Positions 44,684 to 54,039 of a DNA stretch of 64,000 bases are shown piece after piece. The notes below the pieces were generated by a model, which was not told where the DNA came from, did no database searches, and saw only the letters and a program-made list of their open reading frames with translations. The stretch is from Symbiodinium natans (lineage: Eukaryota; Sar; Dinophyceae; Suessiales; Symbiodiniaceae). The stretch covers positions 188,001 through 252,000 of the forward strand of contig CAJNDS010002778.1 in assembly GCA_905221605.1 (NCBI GenBank). The letters run 5' to 3'. Positions within the stretch are counted from its first letter, which is position 1. Each line of letters opens with the position of its first letter. The translations under genes and the position numbers were made by a program.

Positions 44684-46670
44684 TTACCCTGCAGATTCTT
44701 TGGCCACGGATACCAAAGAGCAACTGAGAAGCGGCCACAGCCTCAAGTCTGGGCGATTTGCGGTGAAGAGCTCAGTCCAAACCTGGTCGTTGCTTGGGAA
44801 GCTTTCCCGGCCCTGGAGCCTACGGAGCCCGTACCCCTGAGCCAAAAGTCACTCAACGCTCAAGGCCCATTCGCTCCATCTCGGGTGTCGAGGCCTTCCG
44901 CGTAAGCCAGCACATCAGCGTTGGACACCTGGCTGCGGAACCTGAGTCGAACAAGCATGGCCCTCTTACAGCATGACTCGTCGTGCGGTTCAAATTCCCA
45001 GGCGTTTACGGAAAGGGCCACACGTGTTCCCATGGAATCGATGCTTATGGACAGATCGCCACACAACAAAGAAACAACACCACTGGTAATTCTACCAGCA
45101 ACGGGCTTCTCTGCGGATGGCACTCCCAGGGATACTCTGCGGGACTCTCTCTGGGCTTTCTCGGGGTGGGCATTCCTCTTGTTTCAGTATCTTGGCACCT
45201 TGCAATCCAGGGTTGGCTGCGATCGTGAACACATCCAACATACACATCATTCGCTCGCCATATGGGGCTGAGAGCCCTGCGGAGTGGAATGCCTGATTTG
45301 GAGATAGTGCTCCTGCCGGCAAGCCATCTGCCACCCGAGCTTCTGAATACTTCAGCAGCCTCGTGGCCGGGAAAGTTAGAAGTTGCTTAGGGGGTCTCCA
45401 CTGTCAAGAAAGGCGGTCCCGGTCAGTGTCTCCGTGCCGTATCGGTGTCTTGGCCGGTGTTTCAGTGCTCCGCGGATGGCGTCCCGGACGGTGTCCCGGT
45501 CGGTCGGTGTCCCAGTCAGCTTGCGGTTTCTTCATCCATGGCACTGCAGCATGATGCAATATCATGCAGCATGATGTAGCATGATGTAGCATGATGCAGC
45601 ATGATGAAGCATGATGCAGCATGAAGCCTCCCAACCCCCGCTACTCCTGCCTAGACACTTACATACAGGTTCATGAAACCCGCTCCTGGGGCAGCGGTCG
45701 GCCCCGAAAGCTAACCTGCAAGGGACCCGTTGTAGGAAGAGCACTCATGTGCCATCCTTGTGCCGTTCTCATGTGCCATCAGCGAGTCTCAGGCTACGCC
45801 ACGACCAAAGTTCGGATTCTCCGCTTGGCGGAGAGCCTGCAGGCATCTATTGCACTTGCCTATGCCAGTAGGGCCGATTGTGCAGTGCAATGTGCAGTGC
45901 AATGTGAACAGGAAGAGAAGAAGATGCAGCCTCTTCTCGAGCGGCAGCCTGAGATGGTACTGTCTCCTACTTCCGTCTTCAGGACAGCCGAAAAAAGGAC
46001 GGGTAGACTCGGACAGGATCGGGCATCTTCCAGAGCGTCCAAGTTGCAGAACTGCGCGCACAAAGGTCGGCGACTTGCATTGCTGCCTGGCGGGCTGGAG
46101 CCATTGCGCAGATACCTCAAAACTCTTAAACAACCCAACCCAAGTGTGAACAGGAACCCTTGGGTCACCTTTCAACGCATCCTGACGGGACTCACTTTGC
46201 TTGCCCTCCGTGCCTCCCAGGCCATCTCGTCCATATCACAATCTGCCAGGGACAATTGCAGCTTCAAGACCATGTAGAGCGCAAGATACTGCAATAGTAA
46301 GCGTTCTTTTGTCGCGATCGTCTGAATTCACATCTCACTGCACCCAAGCTGCCTTCGATGGCCCCAGTGGCCCGTCTCCTGAATGCACGTGCCAGATCTC
46401 ACCAAACACAGATATCCCACGATGCCATCATGATATGCCACAAGAATGACATGTGTATAAAAGTGCTCATGAAATGCCCGGAATCTAGTTGCTACCTTAG
46501 AAGCCGAACTACACCTCTTTTAGAGCGCCCATTGGGTATGCCAAACGGACGAAGGGTGGCTGTGTGTGTGTGTGTGACGAAACTCTTCAATTTCCAGGGC
46601 TGCTCCTGGAGAGCTTGTTCGTGCCCTGCACCTCCTGAGCAACCTGAGCAAGATCGGTTTTGAGCCAGAA
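44684..46670 (-). CDS. Unrecognised multi-exon protein gene
   Basis: Exons seen on the minus strand: about 46601-46670 (acceptor TTACAG; FWLKTDLAQVAQEVQ), 46196-46288 (acceptor TTGCAG, donor GTGAGT; 31 codons, YLALYMVLKLQLSL, MDEMAWEARRASK), about 45120-45260 (MMCMLDVFTIAANPG), about 44880-45110 (GDLSISIDSMGTRVAL, then HDESCCKRAMLVRLRF) and 44684-44819 (FPSNDQVWTELFTANR, ending VAKESAG and a stop). The protein is mixed alpha/beta with no signal peptide, membrane segment or motif that I recognise. 46196-46288 is the best-supported exon because both splice sites are strong and its length is a multiple of three. Exons between 45.3 and 46.1 kb are probably missing from this list. Confidence 0.55.
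45541..45625. repeat. Tandem repeat, unit ATGATGCAGC
   Basis: Eight or so imperfect 10-bp copies (GCATGATGCA, GCATGATGTA, GCATGATGAA). Confidence 0.9.
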
Positions 46671-46846
46671 CTGTAAGTTACATTGCAAGTCGTCGGCAAA
46701 GCGCAGCTTGGAGCTCGGGTGCCCAATCTGAGAGCAGAGCCAACGGGAGAAAGGCGGCACTGCACCTGTTCACAGGCAGTCTACCCACGGCTGCATTTCC
46801 GATTCGGCTCTTATGTCGATCTGCTAAGAACCGTCTTTAGTGCGCC

Positions 46847-47101
46847 ATGGCAGTAGCAGTAGCAGTAGCAGTAGGAGCAGTAGGAGCAGTAGGAGTAGTA
46901 GGGGTAGGAGGAGTAGCAGTAGCAGTAGCAGTAGCAGTAGCAGTAGCAGTAGCAGTAGCAGTAGCAGTAGCAGTAGCAGTAGCAGTAGCAGTAGCAGTAG
47001 CAGTAGCAGTAGCAGTTAGCAGTAGCAGTAGCAGTAGTAGTAGCAGTAGCAGCAGTAGCAGTATCAGTAGCAGTAGCAGTAGCAGTAGCAGTAGCAGTAG
47101 C

Positions 47102-47178
<77 letters not shown>

Positions 47179-47392
47179 GAGTAGGAGTAGGAGTAGGAGT
47201 AGGAGTAGTAGGAGTTCTAGTAGTAAAAGTAATAGCAGTAGTAGTAGCAGCAACAGAAGTAGTAGCGGTAGGAGGAGTAGGAGTAGGAGTAGGAGTAGGA
47301 GCAGAAGCAGGAGCAGGAGCAGGAGCAGGAGTAGAATAAGGAGGAGTAGGAGTAGGATCAGGAATAGTAGGAGTAGGAGTACTACAGTAGCA
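46847..47392. repeat. Long simple repeat (GCAGTA)n, (GTA)n, (GGAGTA)n
   Basis: About 545 bp of GCAGTA, then AGTAGT, then AGGAGT/AGCAGG units. It is the reverse complement in type of the CTGCTA tract at 3.5 kb. Poly-Leu, poly-Ser and Val-Ala frames here are artefacts. Confidence 0.97.
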
Positions 47393-47844
47393 GTAAAATT
47401 AACAAGATACCACACGCGTGGCCGTGGTCATTTTGCCAGATTTCCTGTTTCGCTCACATTTCGGTTAAGGGGGTTCTTTCTTGTCCGCAAGATTGGCTGC
47501 GCAGTCGCTGAGGCAGGAGAGGGCCTGTGAGGCGGAAGCCCATCGTGAGACTTTCGCAGACATATTGTTTCTTTCTTACGACCGCTCTTCTCTATAGAGC
47601 CAAAGACACGGACCTTCAGATCAGCCCTTATGTGAACACATCTCTACACATCTCTTGGAAGCCTACAACGAACGAACTGCCACGAAGGTGCTGTGCCAAG
47701 GCACAAGAACCTGGCTGCGCATACCATCAACGCGGCCACCAGTACAGTGGCGGTCTCCTTGGATTTCAGCAACTTGAAGAGCCTCATGGAGTTTGGCCTG
47801 ACCGCTTCAAAGTTTGAAGATGGTTACCGACACAGCAGCTCGCT

Positions 47845-47903
47845 GCCCTAAAACCTAAACCCTAAACCCTAAACACCCTAAACCCTAAACCCTAAACCCT
47901 AAC
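47845..47903 (-). repeat. Telomere-type array (CCCTAAA)n
   Basis: Seven to eight units of CCCTAAA with two slips (AAACACCCTAAA). This is the C-rich telomere strand in + orientation. Confidence 0.95.
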
Positions 47904-48026
47904 AAGAATTTCTCCGAGCGGCCCCATACAGCTCGGTCGGAATCGCCATGGCACCGGGCATCAGGACGAGGCCATGTCTGCCAATCGTCCAATTGTGCTC
48001 TCCAGCGCTGCAGCACCCGAGCCGCG

Positions 48027-48132
48027 GTTTAGGGTTGAGGGTTTAGGGTTTGGGGTTTAGGGTTTGGGGTTTGGGGTTTAGGGTTTAGGGTTTAGGGTTT
48101 AGGGTTTAGGGTTTAGGGTTTAGGGTTTAGGG
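48027..48132 (+). repeat. Telomere-type array (TTTAGGG)n
   Basis: About 15 units of TTTAGGG with TTTGGGG and TTGAGGG variants toward the left end, becoming perfect toward the right. The pair (CCCTAAA)n - 123 bp - (TTTAGGG)n has the outward orientation of two chromosome ends, not that of an end-to-end fusion. Confidence 0.95.
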
Positions 48133-48601
48133 ACAGATCGTTCACTAAACCTGCAAGCACTTCCGACTCCCGCAGCGCTTCTTTCGGTCAGCTCCGAAAG
48201 CCAAACAATACAACGGTCTTTTTTTAAAGGATATGTAGAGTGCACACTAGGGCACACAACAATTTTCAAGCACACGCACCCGCAGAGTATTACCACCGCG
48301 TACTCAATAACAACAAGCATAGCATCAGTGGCCGTACTCATCAAGATACTCAAAAAACAGCAATCATTGCAAGGACAGCAAAATATAGCACTCATGATAC
48401 CAACAAAATGCCACCATTCCCGTGATCGCAAAGATAACAAGGATGCCTGCGCTTTATGGTAAGCAGAAGGAACATGATACAAGCGAGTCAAAACCAGCAT
48501 ATTGTAAAGTGGCACAAAGAGGCATAGTTAATGGCAAAAGCTTGCGACAATAATGTGATACTGTACGGTTGCATGGCCAGGCTGTAAAACGGCGGCCCCG
48601 C
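48133..48601. other. AT-rich spacer next to the telomere-type array
   Basis: About 470 bp downstream (3') of the possible NlpC/P60-like gene and directly beside the TTTAGGG array. The hydrophobic open frame in it has no feature that supports a gene. Confidence 0.35.
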
Positions 48602-49946
48602 TCACTTCTCAATGGCCAGGCGCTGCCATTTCCCTTCGTCGGGCCTCAACAGTTCGGGTTGAAGTCTTCTGTGTTTAAGGCTTGGGGTGGCGAATTGCTC
48701 GTTTTTGCTTGCCTTAAATCCCATTGAGACCGGGACCAACGACACTTCACGTTCTCCTTCTCGACCTTCAAAGATTGTCGAAACACTGGCCGCGTGAACG
48801 ACATGCCCTCCGTTCAGAAGACAGGCTGAACCCAACTTTCTGTTGATACGTGGCATGTCGTAGCAGTTCACTTGCGGGCGATGTCTTGAACAGCGCTCCG
48901 ATACACACGCATGGGTAGCTGACATCCAGCACGTTGTCTTGATGCCCTCTCAGGAATACAATGTCACCTGCCGCTGGCGTCTTGGATAAAGACTTTACAC
49001 GTCGGCGAGATGAGAGACTGCAATGAAAAAAAGCGAGTGATCATCTGATGCCTGTGCGGATCGGCCCTTCACCCTTTTCATTGGTAATCCTGACAGGTGG
49101 AACAAGAACCAGCAGGAACAAAGCGGGCTTGCTCTACCGCCGCTCTTGCTCTGTATGACAGGAAAAGGTATTCTGAGCTGCAATATGCTGAAGTCCTGAT
49201 CCTCTGCCAGTCTCCGACTTCGGTGTACCGTCCCTGTACAAGAGCCGCATAATGATGCAACAACAGGACGCAGATGACATCAGCGTGGCTAGCTGGGCGT
49301 CTCTCCCGCACGGCAGTGCCCACGAAATCCAGATAGACCTCCACAGAAAGGGATACTAATCCTTTGTGCTCGTACGATGCCAGAATGGATTCTGAGACTC
49401 CTGGCGCCAAGGTGACATCTCAGCGTCACGGTGTCCCCTGCACAACAAGATGCAAGTCAATGTCCCGATCGATAACACAGCACAACCAGATCAGCCGTCC
49501 AGCGCCACAAGTGTCATATATAATCAAGCTTCCTCCCGTGCTTCCCGGACTTGCGATCCGTGCTTCACCCCACACCCGATTGCAGTAGTTCCAAGACTTG
49601 TTCCAGACATGTGGAGCAGTAAGCAAAGGAGCTTCACCGCCTGACTGTATGGCACCGCCTGTCAGGTCATGAGCAACCTCAAACACGCACATCAAAAGCG
49701 CTTCGCGCCACTTTCCACCACTCCGTGACTGCTGGCCTGCGCTCTTCTGAATGATGAGTGCCTGCGTTTGGAGATGGAGCTGTTGGGTGTCTCTTCGTAT
49801 TTGCTTCTGTTCTTCTCCTTCTTCTTGTTTCGGGGAGAGGGAGGGGGAGCATCCTGTCTTCTTTTCTGCTTCGGCTGCGCGGCTAAGTTAATCAGAGCCC
49901 CTATAACAACCTCATAAAGCCTTACCATCTTCATCTTGGTGGTCAC
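48602..49946 (-). CDS. Multi-exon gene, basic N-terminus, possible NlpC/P60-like C-terminus
   Basis: A first short coding piece ends at a good GT donor (GTAAGG) near 49926. Then comes a Lys/Arg-rich segment (PRNKKKEKNRSKYEE, 49692-49890). Next are frames giving VAHDLTGGAIQSGGEA (49426-49690) and LVSLSVEVYLDFVG (49078-49405). After a very good acceptor (TTTTTTTCATTGCAG, exon from 49017) comes AAGDIVFLRGHQDNV. The last exon (48602 to about 48890) has NGGHVVHAASVSTIF and ends in a basic tail. GDIVFLR followed by HVVHA is the order of the two core blocks in NlpC/P60-type (YiiX/LRAT-like) papain-fold enzymes; a catalytic Cys was not placed. Stops between 49406 and 49440 imply either an intron or decay. 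The call is tentative. Confidence 0.4.
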
Positions 49947-50220
49947 CTGGTATATTCTTAGGATTTACAATTTCATGTCTTCAATTCGAACTTTGCTCTC
50001 ATACTTTTTTGTTTTTTGTGCATTTTCTGGATTTGTGGTTTCACTGTATTTTCGTAAATGCATTAGCGAATGTACGAAGTTAATAATGAAAGCATCTTTT
50101 TCTCCGCTCCTTTGGGAGTTTATGGGGAAACCTCCAATTCCGCCAAGGGGCAAACAAACCTCTATTGTGTCTACATTCTTGTGTATTCCCTTACATTTGC
50201 CTCAGTGCGCAAAGTGTGAG
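49940..50220. other. AT-rich stretch, no supported gene
   Basis: Locally AT-rich. A 97-codon plus-strand hydrophobic frame (LLSYFFVFCAFSGFVV) lies here, antisense to the array and without other support. Confidence 0.3.
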
Positions 50221-50577
50221 ATGGGTTGAACTTGGACCTGAAGCTGAGGGGTGTGCTTGTGGGGGGGGCAGGGTGCCTTGGACGCTTAACGTCTATCCTG
50301 CGCGTGCTCTTTGTTTTCTTGGATTCTTCCCGCAAGCCTCTCTGGGATTGGGGTCTCGTTTGGCGCTTCAACGCGGAAGGCACTCCATCGGATCGCTTTG
50401 AGAGGGGCGTGGCGTGGGGAAGCGTGGACCATGCATGGATGTCAGGTTGACGGACGGGTTCGGAGGGTCGAGGACAAGGAGGGGGGAGCGCGGACGGGGA
50501 GCGTGACATTCGGTTGATGGGCAGGGGAGTGGGGGACACGCGGACAAGACAAGGGGTTCAGCGATGCGGAAGTCACC

Positions 50578-50800
50578 TTCCGCACCTCCGCGAACGCCCT
50601 CCGCGCGCGCCCTCCGCGCCCTCCGCGCGCTCCGCGCCCTCCGCGCCCTCCACGTCCTCCGCGCCCTCTCCGCGGTCCGAGACCCTCCGCGCCCTCCGCA
50701 TCCCTCCGCGCCCTCCGCGCCCTCCGCCCCTCCGCCCGCCACGCCCTCCGCGCCCACCACGCCCTGCGCGCCCTCCGCGCCCTCCGCGCCCCCGCCCAGG
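50578..50800. repeat. Minisatellite, unit CCGCGCCCT
   Basis: About 20 copies of a 9-bp unit CCGCGCCCT with 3-6 bp slips. Long open frames on both strands of this block are products of the repeat. Confidence 0.95.
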
Positions 50801-50934
50801 ACACTGTGTGCTGATGCCAAGGGTGCATTGCATCTATTCTGCGGGTGCATTGCGTCTGTTCTGCGGGTGTTTCCTTTGTAAAATATTTGTTTACAAGGCA
50901 CGCACGTGCAGCATAGCCTTTGAGTGTCCATCTT

Positions 50935-51040
50935 ACGGGGGCGAGGCGGGGGGGGAAAAGGGGAGGGCAGGGGGGAGGGGGGGGAGGGGGGAGGGCGGGG
51001 GGGAGGGGGGGGAGGGGGGGGGGGGGGGGGGGGGGGGGCA
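50935..51040. repeat. G-rich tract (GGGGA)n and poly-G
   Basis: About 105 bp of almost pure G with some A and C, following the C-rich minisatellite by 130 bp, so the two blocks are opposite in strand composition. Confidence 0.95.
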
Positions 51041-52709
51041 CGTGCCGTCGTGGCGGGGACGCATTTGTTTGCTTCTTCCTGTCGTGGTGGCGGCGCGTTT
51101 TTTGCTTTGCTGTCATGGCGTGGACGGAGGCTCACTCACTTTCCGGTCGCGGGGGGCTGCTGCGAGGGCTACGCAACAAGGACACGACGGTGTAACAACA
51201 AAAAGTCTCGGTTTGGGGTTCATGAGGCTTCATAAGGTAAATCATGGCCAATCAAAAACAACAATGATTCCCGACCTTTCTTGACCGAAATGTACTTCCG
51301 AGCATTTTTTATTTCAAAATTCAGCGCATGGCATAAGATTGTGTAGGGTTAGCGAATGGCTTCATAGGGTGCTACTTCAAAAGAAACGGCGTTTGGATTT
51401 GGGGTCTCACGCGGTTGAGAGCAACAAAGGCAAGTTGCATTCTTTCCCCTGCTTCATTCTGTCCTTCGAGGCCTTCCTTCGTTCTGTGCAGTACGTGTTT
51501 GCTTCCGGTCGATGCCGGCTTCCTTTCCTTCCGGCTTGCCTTTCCTCCTTCCTTCCTCCACTCGTAGCTGTTCCATTGAATCCAGAGTTTCATAAGTGGT
51601 GTGTTTCGCCAGTGCCGTCGACTGCGCGTGAGCACACCCAAGGCACGAGAAGGCCTCCTTGGTATAGATGAAATGGAAGTTTTCTTCTAGAATCTAGAAG
51701 ATATAAACTGATATACACAAAAACATTCCGACGAAATACAGAAGAACTAGAAGTTTTCCTAGGAAAATGATAGTAAACCGGTACGCTAATGCCCAACAAA
51801 GAAGTACTCGACAAAACAGGTCCTCCGTATGAGTGAATGTACATCTATATATATCTATGTCCAAGGGTGGCTGCCGTGCCGATCTTGCGTTTGTTGTTGG
51901 AAAGGTTTTTCAACTGACCGACAGAACATGACGAAGAAACAAAGCATGTCGGGCAAGTACTAAACTGCTTCATCGGCCTGTCGCGGGCCCTTGATCTCCG
52001 CTCGTGCCCTTGGATCCTGGAAGATGTACCGTAGATCTGGAAGTACGCGCAGCAGTTTGTCAAAACAGGCAATCAGTCAATCGAAGCCTCACCCCCCGGC
52101 CTCACGGTGCTCCGGATATTCCAAGTACTTGCCGGTTCTGGCCAAGAAGTAAATGGTGTCACCTGCTGACTGCAAGGTGGAATGGAGAAGGCCGCGTGCA
52201 AGCAGCAGCGTTGTTATTTGGTCACGAGAAGTAACTCCTGACCCAACACATAGGACTCATCATCACAAGACCTTTCCTCTGCTCTGGCCTGAGATGATTG
52301 GCTTTCCCGGGGGGCCAGAGATTTCCGTCGACTCGATATAATCACTTGGCGCACCTCGATGCGTCTACATGGGCCAGCCAGTGGCCTGAATACCCTAGAA
52401 TGCCCACTGTCATACGAAATGGACTTGCTTCCATGTTTATGCTGGATCTTCATTTTCTGTTGTGAAGATCCCTGTTTTGGACAGCCAATAGCTCGAAGCT
52501 TTGAGAACTGGGCGAACCTGCATTTATCTGCGCACTCTGCCTTCCATTTATCCGAGGTCGTGACTACGCCTTGCTTTCCTGGCAATGAGAACTGAACATG
52601 ACATTGCTGCGCTTGGTGCTGCTTCGTGAAGCAGGGCTCTTCATGCTCTTCCAACTGAGACTATCAAGCTGCTCTCTTGGCCCAAGACTGAAACCGAAGC
52701 ATTAGCAAA
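51041..52709. other. No supported gene
   Basis: Low complexity toward the left. A minus-strand frame at 52450-52650 (HVQFSLPGKQGVV, then KWKAECADKCRF) is the most protein-like and might belong to the SAP gene to its right, but no splice join was found. Confidence 0.3.
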
Positions 52710-53529
52710 CAGGACATGTCCACACTGGCGTTGAAGACTTCGCTGCTGTCTCAACTTCCTCCTCCTCCTCCTCCTCTTCCTCGTCCTCCTCCTCCGCCGC
52801 CTCCTCCGCTTGCTCCTGCCAAAGAGGCTATAGCACACTAATTTCAGCAAATCCTACAGCTACCCGATGTGGGAGCCCTCCTGCTGTTTTTCGGCCGAGT
52901 AATTGTGGATACTTCGTCGCAAGCTTCTGTCGCCCTCCGTGGAAGTCTCTAGGGGTCTGGGATACTCGACCGCGGACACTCCAAGGCTAATTGACAGGAC
53001 TCTCTTTTCTCTGGGGTTGGGTGCTCCAGGAATACTCGGGCCTTTCTGCTACTGGGAGGGGCTCTGTGTAATTCCTGGGGACCGAGCCGACTTTAAAATA
53101 CAACAATCCCACACCCTCGGGGGAAGAAAGAAGCAAGTGCGGTCTTGAAACTGTGTGAACGGATTTTCTTGGCAACAGGGGTCCTCTTCGTCCGCATCCT
53201 GTCCAGAGTCCTAAGAAAAATTCGCTGAGCATATCCGTGGACGCAGCACAAACTTACATGGGTAGGAGCTCAATGCTCAGGGGGCCTCCTCCAGGATGCG
53301 TGCGACCAGGTCGGCCTGCAGATTGTTCAGCATAGCCCAGCATTCTGCCGCAAGGCCCGCTGTGACAGCTACAAATTTGATCTGCGCAGGTTAGAGCTAC
53401 ACTTGAGCTCGCCTATGCAACCGACAACCAGGGAGACAGCAACAGTCTCGGCCTTGTTGCCACTGACTGGTAAGGACTTGGACCTGCAAATGTCCTTCAG
53501 CTCGACGAGCTTCAACGCATTCAGCTCGC
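52710..53529 (-). CDS. SAP-domain gene with acidic tract and C-x2-C, partial, multi-exon
   Basis: The exon 53429-53529 (acceptor GCCAG, donor GTTGTC) reads LKLVELKDICRSKSL, then VSGNKAETVA. This is the SAP pattern: two amphipathic helices joined by a bend with a conserved Gly (sGxKaeLv), a module that binds scaffold-attachment DNA. A second exon, about 53283-53380, ends NNLQADLVARILEE, the last helix of a second SAP-like unit. After a possible GC donor (GAGGAG followed by GCCCCC) a third exon near 52720-52820 continues with Glu/Asp only, then STPVWTCP next to a GT donor; with the following TGC this would read WTCPVC, a zinc-binding start. Probably a chromatin or RNA-processing protein. Neither end of the gene was found. 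Confidence 0.6.
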
Positions 53530-53897
53530 CTGGCTCATGTCCAAAAGTAGGAAGTCTCTCACGTGTTGATTATTTTGTGCTTTGTGTGCAGAATTTCCTT
53601 GAAGTGCAACATCCCTCTACTCACGGCAGATGCCAAAAAAATTACCAAGCTGCCTTCAGTCGCTGCCATCGCCGCGCTGGACCTGACACCTGTGCCGTTA
53701 TGGCCCGGCTGGACTCGGTGCCAAGATCTGCCGAAGGCTGGAGGAATCTCAAATAGGGCCAAACTAAGAGAGCGACACTTGTAGTTCCTCAGCCTTACAG
53801 GACACGTGCTATCACGTGCTACCACATGCTACCATGCCACGTTCACTGAAGGTCGCCCATGGGGAACGACACATGCGGCAGCAACAACAATGATGGC

Positions 53898-54035
53898 TTC
53901 CCCTACTACCCCTCTGTATAGTACCCCCCCCCTAGGTTCCCCGCATATCTAAGGCCACTTAGGGCTAGTTACGCCTAATTAAGGAAATTTAAGGGTGGCC
54001 TAGGGGGGCTAGTAGAGAGGGGGGTAGTAGGGGAA
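53898..54035. repeat. Fold-back element with inverted arms of about 40 bp
   Basis: The left arm (53898-53937, beginning TTCCCCTACTACCCC) and the right arm (53997-54035, ending GGGGTAGTAGGGGAA) are inverted copies with a few changes. The middle is AT-richer and also partly self-complementary (AAGGCCAC against GTGGCCT). There is no open frame inside. It looks like a small non-autonomous transposable element (MITE type) or a hairpin-forming RNA source. Target-site duplications were not obvious. Confidence 0.6.
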
Positions 54036-54039
54036 CCCA

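Noticed and set aside
45621-46277. 218-codon plus-strand frame
   Set aside because: It overlaps minus-strand exons with strong splice sites (46196-46288) and has no domain.
46837-47530. Long poly-Leu, Val-Ala and poly-Ser frames
   Set aside because: They are translations of the GTA/GCA simple repeat and have no unique sequence of their own.
47845-48132. Head-to-head telomere fusion
   Set aside because: The order is CCCTAAA then TTTAGGG on the + strand; a fusion of two ends would read TTTAGGG then CCCTAAA.
49078-49946. Integrated RNA-virus capsid gene (basic N-terminus followed by a strand-rich region)
   Set aside because: The basic start alone is not specific, no capsid motif was recognised, and the good splice acceptor and the NlpC/P60-like blocks fit a cellular gene better.
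50368-51284. 224-256 codon Pro/Arg/Gly frames on both strands
   Set aside because: They come from the CCGCGCCCT minisatellite and the poly-G tract; every frame is open because stops cannot occur in the repeat.
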